Source: Prevotella sp. (lineage in GTDB: Bacteria; Bacteroidota; Bacteroidia; Bacteroidales; Bacteroidaceae). From it: a stretch of DNA of 64,000 nt. Position 1 is the first letter of the stretch, and every line of letters begins with the position of its first letter. The position numbers and the translations under genes are program-made. A model generated the notes under the pieces. That model saw only the letters and a list, made by a program, of their open reading frames with translations. It was not told the origin of the DNA and ran no database searches. Of this stretch, positions 51,518 through 60,630 are shown piece after piece. Location of the stretch: assembly GCA_024682415.1 (NCBI GenBank), contig JAIKZG010000032.1, positions 1 through 64,000 of the forward strand. Reading direction: 5' to 3'.

Positions 51518-52297
51518 CTATTTACCCTTGTTCACTCCTAATCCGAATAGGGCGAAATCTCCTCTCAAAGGGTCGTCGGGGAACACTTCGAGCATTGTTT
51601 CCGAGAGTTCTATCGCGGTAGACATTGAAGCAGTCTTTGAGCCTGTAAGCTCCAAATTGCGCGATTCCTGCATCACATGAGTGTCCAATGGCATTATCAA
51701 CGACTTTTTGTCAATGAAATCTGCCCATAATCCCAAGTCTACAGGCGATTTGTCTCTCACCATCCATCTTAAAAACATGCAGACTCTCTTGCATGAGCTT
51801 TTTGTATTTTTAGGCACGATTACCTCAACGCCTTTCTGAGTGAAAAATTCGCTCAGTGCTTCTACGCATTCCAGAGCAGTAGTTTTTTCGTCAGAATTAA
51901 AATTTCGCGCGCTCAGGCAATTTCGCTTCAGATAATTGCCAAGAGAACCATAAATGGCAAGCATATCCGAGAGGGCGTGGAGGAATTTATTCATCATGTG
52001 GTTAGAGTATAGACGATAATAGCATTCGTCGTTGTCTGGAATATCTTTCTCAAATTTATTGTTAAGAACCCAGTTGTAAACATCGCCTTTGCTGCATTTT
52101 ATGATGTATCTTATCTTGGGGAAAAACTGTTTGCGCGAGCCATAGCTCAGGCACGACGCTATAAAGGCGATAGTTTCCTGATTCTTTTGTCCTTCCACCT
52201 CGTGCATAAATCTGCTTGGGTCTTCTTTCAGAAAATCCTCGGTTTCATACTTATTGGCGAGGTTGCGGAGTAGTATTACTAAATCTCTATTTATCAT
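51518..52297 (-). CDS. TIGR02757/DUF2400 family protein
   Basis: ESRNLELTGSKTASMSTAIELSETMLEVFPDDPLRGDFALFGLGV. Confidence 0.88.
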   Translation of the reverse strand: MINRDLVILLRNLANKYETEDFLKEDPSRFMHEVEGQKNQETIAFIASCLSYGSRKQFFPKIRYIIKCSKGDVYNWVLNNKFEKDIPDNDECYYRLYSNHMMNKFLHALSDMLAIYGSLGNYLKRNCLSARNFNSDEKTTALECVEALSEFFTQKGVEVIVPKNTKSSCKRVCMFLRWMVRDKSPVDLGLWADFIDKKSLIMPLDTHVMQESRNLELTGSKTASMSTAIELSETMLEVFPDDPLRGDFALFGLGVNKGK

Positions 52298-52388
52298 AAT
52301 ACATATAATTTTATTTTTAGAGAGGAAGAAATCAAGACCTTTTTATATATCATGGCATATAATTAAGGTAATATTTGCTTCTTTCAAA

Positions 52389-52426
52389 AATGGGCAACGA
52401 AAAATAGAAAAATCTTCGTTGCCCAA
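52389..52426 (-). terminator. Terminator after thrS
   Basis: TGGGCAACGAA-N12-TTCGTTGCCCA. Confidence 0.85.
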
Positions 52427-52520
52427 ATCATTTTAATGTTTATGTCTCAAGGAATATTATCCATAAGACGGAAAAACTATTGAGAATTTCGCATATAGAT
52501 ATTATTCTCTTGTTATCAAA

Positions 52521-54494
52521 TTAGTTTTCGTCAGCTGGATGAATGTTGGTTGCCTCGAGCTGGCTTGCTACTTCGGCACGAATTCTCTCTACGAACTCTG
52601 CCATCGGCATTGTAGCCTGCTCACCGCCACCTTGCTTACGCATTGATACCAATCCATCTGCGGCTTCCTTCTCGCCGACGATAATCATGTAAGGCACACG
52701 CTTCAACTCGTTGTCACGAATCTTGCGGCCTATCTTCTCGTTACGAGCGTCGATAGTTGCGCGAACGCCATTCTCATCGAAGAACTTACGCACCTGCTTA
52801 GCGTAGTCGTTGAACTTCTCAGAAAGAGGCAAAATTGCAACCTGGTCAGGAATCAACCACAATGGGAAATGACCTGCTGTGTGCTCAATGAGTACGGCTG
52901 TGAAACGCTCCAGAGAGCCAAATGGCGCACGGTGAATCATTACAGGAGTCTGCTTCTCGTTGTTCTCGTCGGTGTATTCCAAGTGGAAACGCTGTGGCAA
53001 GTTGTAGTCTACCTGAATAGTACCCAACTGCCAACGACGGCCGATAGCGTCCTTCACCATGAAGTCGAGTTTAGGACCATAGAAAGCGGCTTCGCCCTCT
53101 ACGCACTTAGCGTTAAGACCCTTCTCCTTGCATGCTTCAACGATAGCGTTCTGGCTTTCTACCCAAACCTCGTCAGAGCCGATGTATTTCTCCTTGTCCT
53201 TAGGATCGCGCAGAGAAATCTGTGCCTCGAAGTTCTGGAAATTGAATATCTTGAACACGGTCTGGATAATATCCATCACGCGCAGGAATTCGTTCTTCAC
53301 CTGGTCTGGACGGCAGAAGATGTGAGCATCGTCCTGTGTGAACGAGCGTACACGGGTCAATCCGTGAAGCTCACCGCTCTTCTCATATCTGTATACAGTA
53401 CCAAACTCTGCGATACGCAAAGGAAGATCACGATAAGAACGTGGCTTGAATGCGAACACCTCACAGTGGTGAGGGCAGTTCATTGGCTTAAGCATGTATT
53501 CCTCGTCTTCTTCTGGAGTGTGGATTGGCTGGAATGAATCCTTACCATAGTGAGCGTAGTGACCACTTGTTACATAAAGATTCTTGCTTCCGATATGCGG
53601 AGTGATTACTTCCTGATAGCCGAAACGCTTCTGGATTTTGCGGAGCATGTCCTGAAGACGCAAGCGAAGCTCAGTGCCCTTTGGCAACCAGATAGGAAGG
53701 CCCTTACCTACTCTCTCTGAGAAGAAGAAGAGTTCCATCTCCTTGCCAATCTTTCTGTGGTCGCGCTTCTTTGCTTCCTCAAGCATAGCGAGATATTCGT
53801 CGAGCATCTTTTTCTTTGGGAAAGAGATACCATAGATACGAGTCATCTGTTCACGCTTGGCGTCACCACGCCAGAACGCGCCGGCAACACTTGTAATCTT
53901 GATTGCCTTGATAGAACCAGTGTTCATCAAGTGAGGACCACGGCAAAGGTCTGTGAAATTGCCCTGTGTGTAGGTTGAAATTGTACCGTCCTGCAGATCC
54001 TGCTCGATGTGCTCGCACTTATATTCCTGACCATTGGCCTTGAAGAATTCCAAAGCGTCAGCCTTAGAGATTTCTTTGCGAACAACAGGTTCGTTCTTTG
54101 CCGCGAGCTCACGCATCTTGTCTTCGATTTTTCTGAAATCGCTTTCTGAGATTACGTCGCCTTCTTTTGGCATTACGTCATAGAAGAAGCCATTCTCGAC
54201 AGCTGGGCCGAATCCGAACTGGATACCCGGGTAAAGTTCCTGCAATGCTTCTGCGAGCAAATGGGCAGAAGTGTGCCAGAAAGTGTGTTTGCCCTCTTCG
54301 TCCTCAAACTTATAAAATACTATAGAGCCGCTCTTTTGAATTGGGCGGTTGAGCTCTATAATCTCACCATTAAAACCGCAAGATACAACGTTGCGAGCGA
54401 GAGCCTGTGAGATGCTCTCGGCGATTTGTAGACCGGTTGTGCCAGGAGCATACGTACGCTCTGATCCATCCGGGAATGTGATGTTAATAACCAT
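52521..54494 (-). CDS. thrS: Threonyl-tRNA synthetase
   Basis: TGS domain; [21 protein letters not shown]; full-length 657 aa. Confidence 0.98.
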   Translation of the reverse strand: MVINITFPDGSERTYAPGTTGLQIAESISQALARNVVSCGFNGEIIELNRPIQKSGSIVFYKFEDEEGKHTFWHTSAHLLAEALQELYPGIQFGFGPAVENGFFYDVMPKEGDVISESDFRKIEDKMRELAAKNEPVVRKEISKADALEFFKANGQEYKCEHIEQDLQDGTISTYTQGNFTDLCRGPHLMNTGSIKAIKITSVAGAFWRGDAKREQMTRIYGISFPKKKMLDEYLAMLEEAKKRDHRKIGKEMELFFFSERVGKGLPIWLPKGTELRLRLQDMLRKIQKRFGYQEVITPHIGSKNLYVTSGHYAHYGKDSFQPIHTPEEDEEYMLKPMNCPHHCEVFAFKPRSYRDLPLRIAEFGTVYRYEKSGELHGLTRVRSFTQDDAHIFCRPDQVKNEFLRVMDIIQTVFKIFNFQNFEAQISLRDPKDKEKYIGSDEVWVESQNAIVEACKEKGLNAKCVEGEAAFYGPKLDFMVKDAIGRRWQLGTIQVDYNLPQRFHLEYTDENNEKQTPVMIHRAPFGSLERFTAVLIEHTAGHFPLWLIPDQVAILPLSEKFNDYAKQVRKFFDENGVRATIDARNEKIGRKIRDNELKRVPYMIIVGEKEAADGLVSMRKQGGGEQATMPMAEFVERIRAEVASQLEATNIHPADEN

Positions 54495-54561
54495 AACAAA
54501 TTAGTTTTTTATAATCATGTGCGAAATTACAGTAAAATAATCAAACAGCCAAATATTTATT

Positions 54562-54608
54562 CAAGAAAAAAGGCTATGCCAGCCTATTTGCCGATTGCAT
54601 AGCCTTTA
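54562..54608 (-). terminator. Terminator/attenuator upstream of thrS
   Basis: On - strand: AAAGGCTATG...CATAGCCTTTTTTC, located between the small ORF 54669-54767 and the thrS start. Confidence 0.75.
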
Positions 54609-54668
54609 TATATAAATAAGGAGTGTCGCTTATAAAGCTTCTTTTACTGTGCTGGGGCTAATTCTCCC

Positions 54669-54767
54669 CTATCGCCACTCCCTCTCCTGCCTTGGGGATT
54701 CTCTGAAGGCTTGTCGGTAGGTGTCGGCTGTGGTTATTTTGCTCCAGAAAGTATCGAACGTATTCAT
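54669..54767 (-). CDS. Putative Thr-rich leader peptide of thrS
   Basis: MNTFDTFWSKITTADTYRQAFRESPRQEREWR*; 5 Thr among the first 16 residues; followed by a terminator and then thrS. Confidence 0.45.
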   Translation of the reverse strand: MNTFDTFWSKITTADTYRQAFRESPRQEREWR

Positions 54768-54802
54768 TTTTTACGTATCTTTACTGCAAAAACCGAGACG
54801 AC

Positions 54803-54946
54803 ATGAAAAAAGTAAGTCTATTATTAATAACATTATTCCTCTCTATTGCTTCCCTGGCAGAGGGAACACACAAAGTCAGAAATTATGGATTGACAATAAC
54901 AATCGAGAGAAAAATAATTGCCCCGATTTGTTTTTTGTTTTATTAA
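54803..54946 (+). pseudogene. Signal-peptide-only short ORF, probably a truncated secreted-protein gene
   Basis: MKKVSLLLITLFLSIASLAEGTHKVRNYGLTITIERKIIAPICFLFY*. Confidence 0.4.
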
Positions 54947-55031
54947 CAATTTAGGACAAATTGATACTTTTTCGGGACAAAATGATGGGTAGAAATGGAG
55001 GAGATTCTGGAGCGGAGTGATTTTATAAAAT

Positions 55032-55064
55032 AAAAAATGACATCGTTCGCAAGCGATGTCATTT
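55032..55064. terminator. Terminator
   Basis: AAATGACATCG-TTCGCAAG-CGATGTCATTT. Confidence 0.8.
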
Positions 55065-55117
55065 GCAAAACATGTTTTTCTATATTGTTTTTAGGAATAG
55101 AGACAAATCAAAACAAG

Positions 55118-56197
55118 TTAGCGCAGATACTCATTAAAGAAATCGGTGATTGCGCCAAAAGGTATCACCTTTTTCTCTCCACCATCGTAAAGATCGATGT
55201 GAGAAGCACCCGGAATGATGTAAAGCAGCTTGTTGGAAGCATACTTAGAGCCGTCGGTCATGTTGCGGTAAGCCGTTTCCGAGAAATAGCGTGAATGAGC
55301 CTTCTCGCCATGAATCATCATCACGGCATTGCGTATCTCCTTAGAGAATTGCAACTGCTTGAGGTTGAGAAATGAGATGCAGCCTGTCTTGTTCCATCCG
55401 CCGTTGCTGTTGAGCGAACGCTCATGATAACCGCGCTTAGTTTTGTAATAATCATAGTAATCTTTCACAAACCATGGCGTTTCTTTCGTAATCTGCTCTT
55501 TCTCTATCACTCCGCCGCCCAGTTCGTAATAGCCTTGTGCATAGTCCTTTGTGCGCTGAGCGTTGAGAGCTTCACGGGCAGCATAGCGCGCGTCTTCGTC
55601 CATAGAGTCGAAATAGCCATATTCATTCACACGGCTCATGTCGTACATGGTGCTCGTCACAGTGGCTTTCACGCGAGTGTCGATAGCTGCCGTGTTAAGG
55701 GCAATGCCACCCCATCCGCATATACCTATAATTCCTATGCGGTTGGCATCCACCATCTTATTTGTGCTGAGGAAATCCACCGCTGCCTGAAAATCCTCGG
55801 TGTTGATGTCGGGAGAAGCCATATAGCGAGGCTGTCCGCCGCTCTCGCCAGTGAAAGATGGATCGAAAGCGATAGTGAGGAAACCACGCTCTGTCATTTC
55901 CTGAGCATAAAGCCCTGAGCATTGCTCCTTCACTGCTCCGAATGGTCCTGCCACGGCGATGGCAGGCAGTTTGCCGTTTGCGTTTTTAGGAATGAACATA
56001 TCGGCAGCCAACGTAATGCCATATCTGTTTACGAATGTAATCTTCTTATGGCTCACCTTACTGCTCTGTGGAAACACCTTGTCCCACTTCTCCGTGAGTT
56101 TCAGTTCCTGCTTCGCTATATTGTTTCTCATCTTGCTTTGTGCGTTTGCGCCCGTAAGGCTTAGTGCCATTAGAGCAATAGTTAATAATTTCTTCAT
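55118..56197 (-). CDS. Secreted alpha/beta hydrolase
   Basis: RIGIIGICGWGGIALNTAAIDTRV; signal peptide. Confidence 0.9.
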   Translation of the reverse strand: MKKLLTIALMALSLTGANAQSKMRNNIAKQELKLTEKWDKVFPQSSKVSHKKITFVNRYGITLAADMFIPKNANGKLPAIAVAGPFGAVKEQCSGLYAQEMTERGFLTIAFDPSFTGESGGQPRYMASPDINTEDFQAAVDFLSTNKMVDANRIGIIGICGWGGIALNTAAIDTRVKATVTSTMYDMSRVNEYGYFDSMDEDARYAAREALNAQRTKDYAQGYYELGGGVIEKEQITKETPWFVKDYYDYYKTKRGYHERSLNSNGGWNKTGCISFLNLKQLQFSKEIRNAVMMIHGEKAHSRYFSETAYRNMTDGSKYASNKLLYIIPGASHIDLYDGGEKKVIPFGAITDFFNEYLR

Positions 56198-56205
56198 ATC
56201 TCCTT

Positions 56206-56622
56206 TTATTTCAGTTCGTTATATAGTTCATCACCTACAGGTTCAAGCCAGTCGGTAGAAGTCTTTTCTTCAGTGTTGGCAAAGTATGTGAGGTGTTGCA
56301 TCCACGAGTCTTTTGCAGCTCCGTGCCAGTGCTTCACGTCCTTAGGAATCACGATTACAGTGCCCGGTTTCAGCTCCACAGACTCTTTGCCCCACTCCTG
56401 ATACCAACCGCGACCTGCCACGCACACGAGCACCTGATTAAGTCCGTGGTGCACATGCCAGTTGTTGCGACAACGAGGCTCAAAAGTTACGTTCAGTGGT
56501 CCTCCTTTCTCCGTTTCAATCTCGGCAAGATAGCTGTTGCCGATAAAATATTGCGCATAGCCCTCATTGAGCTTGCCTATAGGATAAGGTGTCGTCATCT
56601 GAAATTCTTCTTGATTTTGCAT
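56206..56622 (-). CDS. Cupin-domain protein
   Basis: WHVHHGLNQVLVCVAGRGWYQEWGKESVELKPGTVIVIPKDVKHWHGA. Confidence 0.92.
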   Translation of the reverse strand: MQNQEEFQMTTPYPIGKLNEGYAQYFIGNSYLAEIETEKGGPLNVTFEPRCRNNWHVHHGLNQVLVCVAGRGWYQEWGKESVELKPGTVIVIPKDVKHWHGAAKDSWMQHLTYFANTEEKTSTDWLEPVGDELYNELK

Positions 56623-56725
56623 ATCTTCTTTTCTTTACTTGTTTACGATTGCAAAGTTATGCCAAAATAAGATACGTTGTATTTCACAAATTCCCCCTCT
56701 GTTTTCACTTTTTACATAATTTCGC

Positions 56726-57601
56726 TTGACAATGTCGCATTTTCGTTTTATTTTTGTCGATGCAATGGAAGAATATAAGGAATATAATATATGCTACGGC
56801 TATGATTTTCAAGAAATCAACGCGCCACAGCTAAATGATTACTGCATTCACATGGCTTGCACGGAGGGTGAAGGCAGCTTCGTGCTCGATGGGCATAGCT
56901 TCCGCATCGGCAAAGGCGACCTCGTAGTTTCCACTCGCACCGACATAATCAGCAATATGGTTTCCACGGATAGCACTATAAAAGTGGAATTTCTTGCCGC
57001 CCCAAACAAGATGCTATATAATCTTCTTCCGGCCAACAATTTCGGCATAGGCGGAGCTATTCAGCTGTTTCAAAACCCAGTGTTGAAAACCACAGAGGAA
57101 GAAGCGCGCCTATTTTTAGAAGATATTCGCCACATTCGCTCGCGACTTCTTACCGGAGCGCACGCATTTCAGAAAGAAGCAATAGAAAGCATGCTGCTCA
57201 CGATGATGTACGACCTATTCGGCATTCACGCGCGCAACAACGCTCAAGTGATTAGCACAGACCGCACGTCAGCCGTAATCAAAGGTTTTCTTGCCCTGCT
57301 TGAAAGCGGAGCGAGCCAGAGCCATCGCGACGTGAAATTCTATGCCGACCATCTGAATGTTTCCGTGAAATACCTTGAAAACACCGTGCGCCGTCTCACG
57401 GGCGCAAGCGTCACCTCCTACATCGACCGCTACACCATACCGATGATTACCGCCATGCTGAAAGACAATAAATATTCGTTCACGCAGATTGCCGACCGCA
57501 TGAACTTTGCAAGTCTTTCTTATTTCTCACGCTACGTGACCAAGCACCTCGGCATGAGCCCTACGCAATACCGACAGACGCTCAGTCCTAAAAACAAATA
57601 A
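56726..57601 (+). CDS. AraC-family transcriptional regulator
   Basis: C-terminal HTH YSFTQIADRMNFASLSYFSRYVTKHLGMSPTQYRQ. Confidence 0.93.
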   Translation: MTMSHFRFIFVDAMEEYKEYNICYGYDFQEINAPQLNDYCIHMACTEGEGSFVLDGHSFRIGKGDLVVSTRTDIISNMVSTDSTIKVEFLAAPNKMLYNLLPANNFGIGGAIQLFQNPVLKTTEEEARLFLEDIRHIRSRLLTGAHAFQKEAIESMLLTMMYDLFGIHARNNAQVISTDRTSAVIKGFLALLESGASQSHRDVKFYADHLNVSVKYLENTVRRLTGASVTSYIDRYTIPMITAMLKDNKYSFTQIADRMNFASLSYFSRYVTKHLGMSPTQYRQTLSPKNK

Positions 57602-58400
57602 CTATTGCTCGTCTTTTGCTTTGAGTGCGCGCCATTCTTTACCATTTATTGGCGTAATAAAGAAACGTTCATTGAATATCTTATTCACAGCATTGAAGTC
57701 GCCATCTTTCCATTTTTCTGTAGCTTCTTTTACTATAGCTCTTAATTCCTTATTGGGAATATAGCCTATAGTGTCTATTACGTGATACGCAATTTTTCTC
57801 ACATCCACATCAGCGTAATATCCTCTATTAATACCCCAATCACCATATATAGGGTCGGTAAAAATCGTATCACCATTAGCAAGCACTCCTATCAAACGCT
57901 CTACTACAACATCAGTAGCGCCAATTACACGTTTAAAAGTATATTTATGTGGGTCATGCTGATTCTCGTCACGCTGCATTATGAACTCACACGACAGGAG
58001 CAACGCAGGGGTTGTTTCACTTGTATCCCGCTGTTTCGCGTCGAAACCAAAACCAAGATGTTCGTCCTCTTTATAAGATATAGCTTCTCCCCAGCGTGCT
58101 ATTTGTTTGGGTGTCAAAAGAGCTTCGTTGGTGTTGCTTGGAATAATATTAAGACGTACATACGGAACAATTTCCACATCATAAGTGTCATCATCATTTG
58201 AAGAACAACTTATCATCACGGTTACTATTGCAAGAGCCGAGAAGAACACAAATAGTAAATTCTTCATATTCTTATGTTTTTAGTTATGTGTTACTCACAT
58301 CGCAAATATAAAACAAAAATCAATATGAAGATAAATATCAAGGCGAAAAATACTAAAATCAGTTCTTTCTTACGCTTTATTCTGTCCTAAAAACAAATAA
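57585..58400. repeat. 17-bp direct repeats GTCCTAAAAACAAATAA flanking the 57602-58267 gene
   Basis: Identical 17-mers at 57585-57601 and 58384-58400. Confidence 0.95.
57602..58267 (-). CDS. Hypothetical lipoprotein
   Basis: Lipobox VTVMISCSSNDDD. Confidence 0.75.
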   Translation of the reverse strand: MKNLLFVFFSALAIVTVMISCSSNDDDTYDVEIVPYVRLNIIPSNTNEALLTPKQIARWGEAISYKEDEHLGFGFDAKQRDTSETTPALLLSCEFIMQRDENQHDPHKYTFKRVIGATDVVVERLIGVLANGDTIFTDPIYGDWGINRGYYADVDVRKIAYHVIDTIGYIPNKELRAIVKEATEKWKDGDFNAVNKIFNERFFITPINGKEWRALKAKDEQ

Positions 58401-58485
58401 GCTACGCCACGCAAGACAGAGCATAGCGAAGCTTATCGGCGGAAACGCAAATCCGCACAGAGCACAACGGCTGGACTTAAAAATG

Positions 58486-59373
58486 TTATGCCCTGCTTCT
58501 AAATTCCTGCGGAGTGCAGCCCCACTCCCTCCTCACGTATTTCCCGAAGGTGGACATATCGGGGAAGCCAGTCTGCAAAGCTATTTCCTTAATGCTAAGC
58601 GACGATTTCAGAAGATAATTGCTTATATCCTCGTTTACATATTCCTTTATCCATTCGTGGGCAGTCTTTCCGCTCACCGCATTGCATACGGCAGAGAGAT
58701 ATTTCTTGGAAACGAAAAGCTCGGTGGCATAATAGTCTACGCTGTGGCGCTTCACCTTGCTCGCCCTCAAAACATTGAGGAATTTATAGAAAAGTTCACT
58801 TGAACGGCTTGCCGCGCTTGGGCTGTCTTCATCGCCTATCATGTCTTGTATCAACGAGCAGAAATAAAGCAGAGTGGTCTGCACCTGCGAGTGCATAATC
58901 TGCTTATACAGTTTTAGTTGCCTATTCTCCACTAAACCTTTCATTGCGTAATACACGGCAGAGATTTTCTCCACATCTTCGCTTTCCACATTCACCATAT
59001 ACATCTTATTAATATATATGGCCCTGTTCCATATTTCCTCGTAGGGGCTGATGGCCGATTTCAGCAACTGGTCGCTAATACCCATCACGAGGCAGCGGTA
59101 ATCGTCGGAAACGGCAGTGATATTCACAATCGTGGCAGACGGACACACAAACACCTGTCCGCTGCGCATATCCACCACCATGCCGCCCACCTCAAAGCGT
59201 AGGCTGCCCTCCACGCACAGCATAAACACATTAAAGCCCATTCTCACGATGTCGCTGGGAATGGTTTGCGACTTCACATCCTCTATAAGCACGAGGTCGT
59301 TGTCGCCATAGTCAATATTGCTGTAATCGGCTACAATATCCTTTAATTCCGCATTAAAAACCATGTAAGTCAA
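58486..59373 (-). CDS. AraC-family transcriptional regulator
   Basis: C-terminal SLSIKEIALQTGFPDMSTFGKYVRREWGCTPQEFR. Confidence 0.93.
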   Translation of the reverse strand: MTYMVFNAELKDIVADYSNIDYGDNDLVLIEDVKSQTIPSDIVRMGFNVFMLCVEGSLRFEVGGMVVDMRSGQVFVCPSATIVNITAVSDDYRCLVMGISDQLLKSAISPYEEIWNRAIYINKMYMVNVESEDVEKISAVYYAMKGLVENRQLKLYKQIMHSQVQTTLLYFCSLIQDMIGDEDSPSAASRSSELFYKFLNVLRASKVKRHSVDYYATELFVSKKYLSAVCNAVSGKTAHEWIKEYVNEDISNYLLKSSLSIKEIALQTGFPDMSTFGKYVRREWGCTPQEFRSRA

Positions 59374-59601
59374 GTCTTTATAAATGAAATCACGGTGCTA
59401 AGATATGCACTTTCAACCACTCAGGAAAGGAATTATGTGCTTTTTTGATAGTCAAAAGTGCTTTTAAGGGAATATCAGCCCAAGGCGGAAGGCTTTTTGA
59501 CTACTCCCCGAAAACGTATTATGTCTATATTTGCAGCCGATATGACGATTTAAAATCCATTGAAGATGAACGAATTAGCAAAACAATAAAACATGTAGAA
59601 A

Positions 59602-60630
59602 ATGAAGAAGAAAGAAATTACTTTGTCTTGCGTGGCATGCTTATTATTGCTTTCAGGATGCACAAGCAAGGAGAAGACAAACGATGAGCCTTTAAAGGTG
59701 GGTGTCTATGCCGTGAAAGAAGCTTCTACGGCCGATGGTCATTCCTATGTGGGCACTATTGAAGAGAGCGAGGGCACAATGCTCAGCTTCGCTGGAATGG
59801 GCACGATAAACAGAACTTTTGTGGAGGAAGGACAGGCAGTGAAGCAAGGTCAGCTGCTCGCCACCCTCGACCCTCAGACGGCACGCAACGCCCACAACAT
59901 CGCACTTGCCACGCTGAAGCAGGCACAAGACGCCTACCGAAGAATGAAGCAGTTGCACGACGCGCAGTCGATAACGGAAATGCAGTGGGTGCAGATAGAA
60001 ACTCAGCTCTCGCAGGCTGTATCTTCTGAGCGTATGGCAAGAAAATCGCTCAACGACTGCGCCTTGCGTGCTCCTTTTAGCGGTTACATCTCGCAAAAAC
60101 AGATTAGCGAGGGAAGCAACGTTGCGCCGGGCGTGCCATGCTTTAAACTCGTGAAGATTGACCAGGTGAAAGTGAAAGTGGCAATTCCTGAGAAAGAGAT
60201 TGCCCACGTGAAGAAAGGCGACAGAATGACGTTCACCGTGAGCGCGCTCGACGGCAAGAGCTTCGTTGGCGTAGTGGCTGAAAAAGGAGTGCAGTCGAAT
60301 GTGCTTTCTCATACTTACGATGTGAAGCTGTCGCTCGGCAACCCTCGCCACGAGCTGTTTCCAGGAATGGTATGTTCGGTTAAAACAAACATTGAGGGCG
60401 CAAGCCGTAACTCTCTGGCTATCATTCTTCCACAGGAAGCAGTGCTTACCGACGAGAAGCAACAGTTTGTGTGGATAGCAGAGAATGGAAAAGCCGTGAA
60501 AAGAATAATCAGCGTGGGCGACATCTGCAATGAGGGCGTTATTGTAACGTCGGGGCTGAATGTCGGCGACAATGTGATTATAAGCGGTAAGGACGAAGTT
60601 AGCGAAGGAAGTAAAGTGATTGCGAAATGA
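59602..60630 (+). CDS. RND efflux periplasmic adaptor (MFP) lipoprotein
   Basis: LLLLSGCTSKEK; EEGQAVKQGQLLATLDPQTARNAH; LRAPFSGYIS. Confidence 0.95.
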   Translation: MKKKEITLSCVACLLLLSGCTSKEKTNDEPLKVGVYAVKEASTADGHSYVGTIEESEGTMLSFAGMGTINRTFVEEGQAVKQGQLLATLDPQTARNAHNIALATLKQAQDAYRRMKQLHDAQSITEMQWVQIETQLSQAVSSERMARKSLNDCALRAPFSGYISQKQISEGSNVAPGVPCFKLVKIDQVKVKVAIPEKEIAHVKKGDRMTFTVSALDGKSFVGVVAEKGVQSNVLSHTYDVKLSLGNPRHELFPGMVCSVKTNIEGASRNSLAIILPQEAVLTDEKQQFVWIAENGKAVKRIISVGDICNEGVIVTSGLNVGDNVIISGKDEVSEGSKVIAK

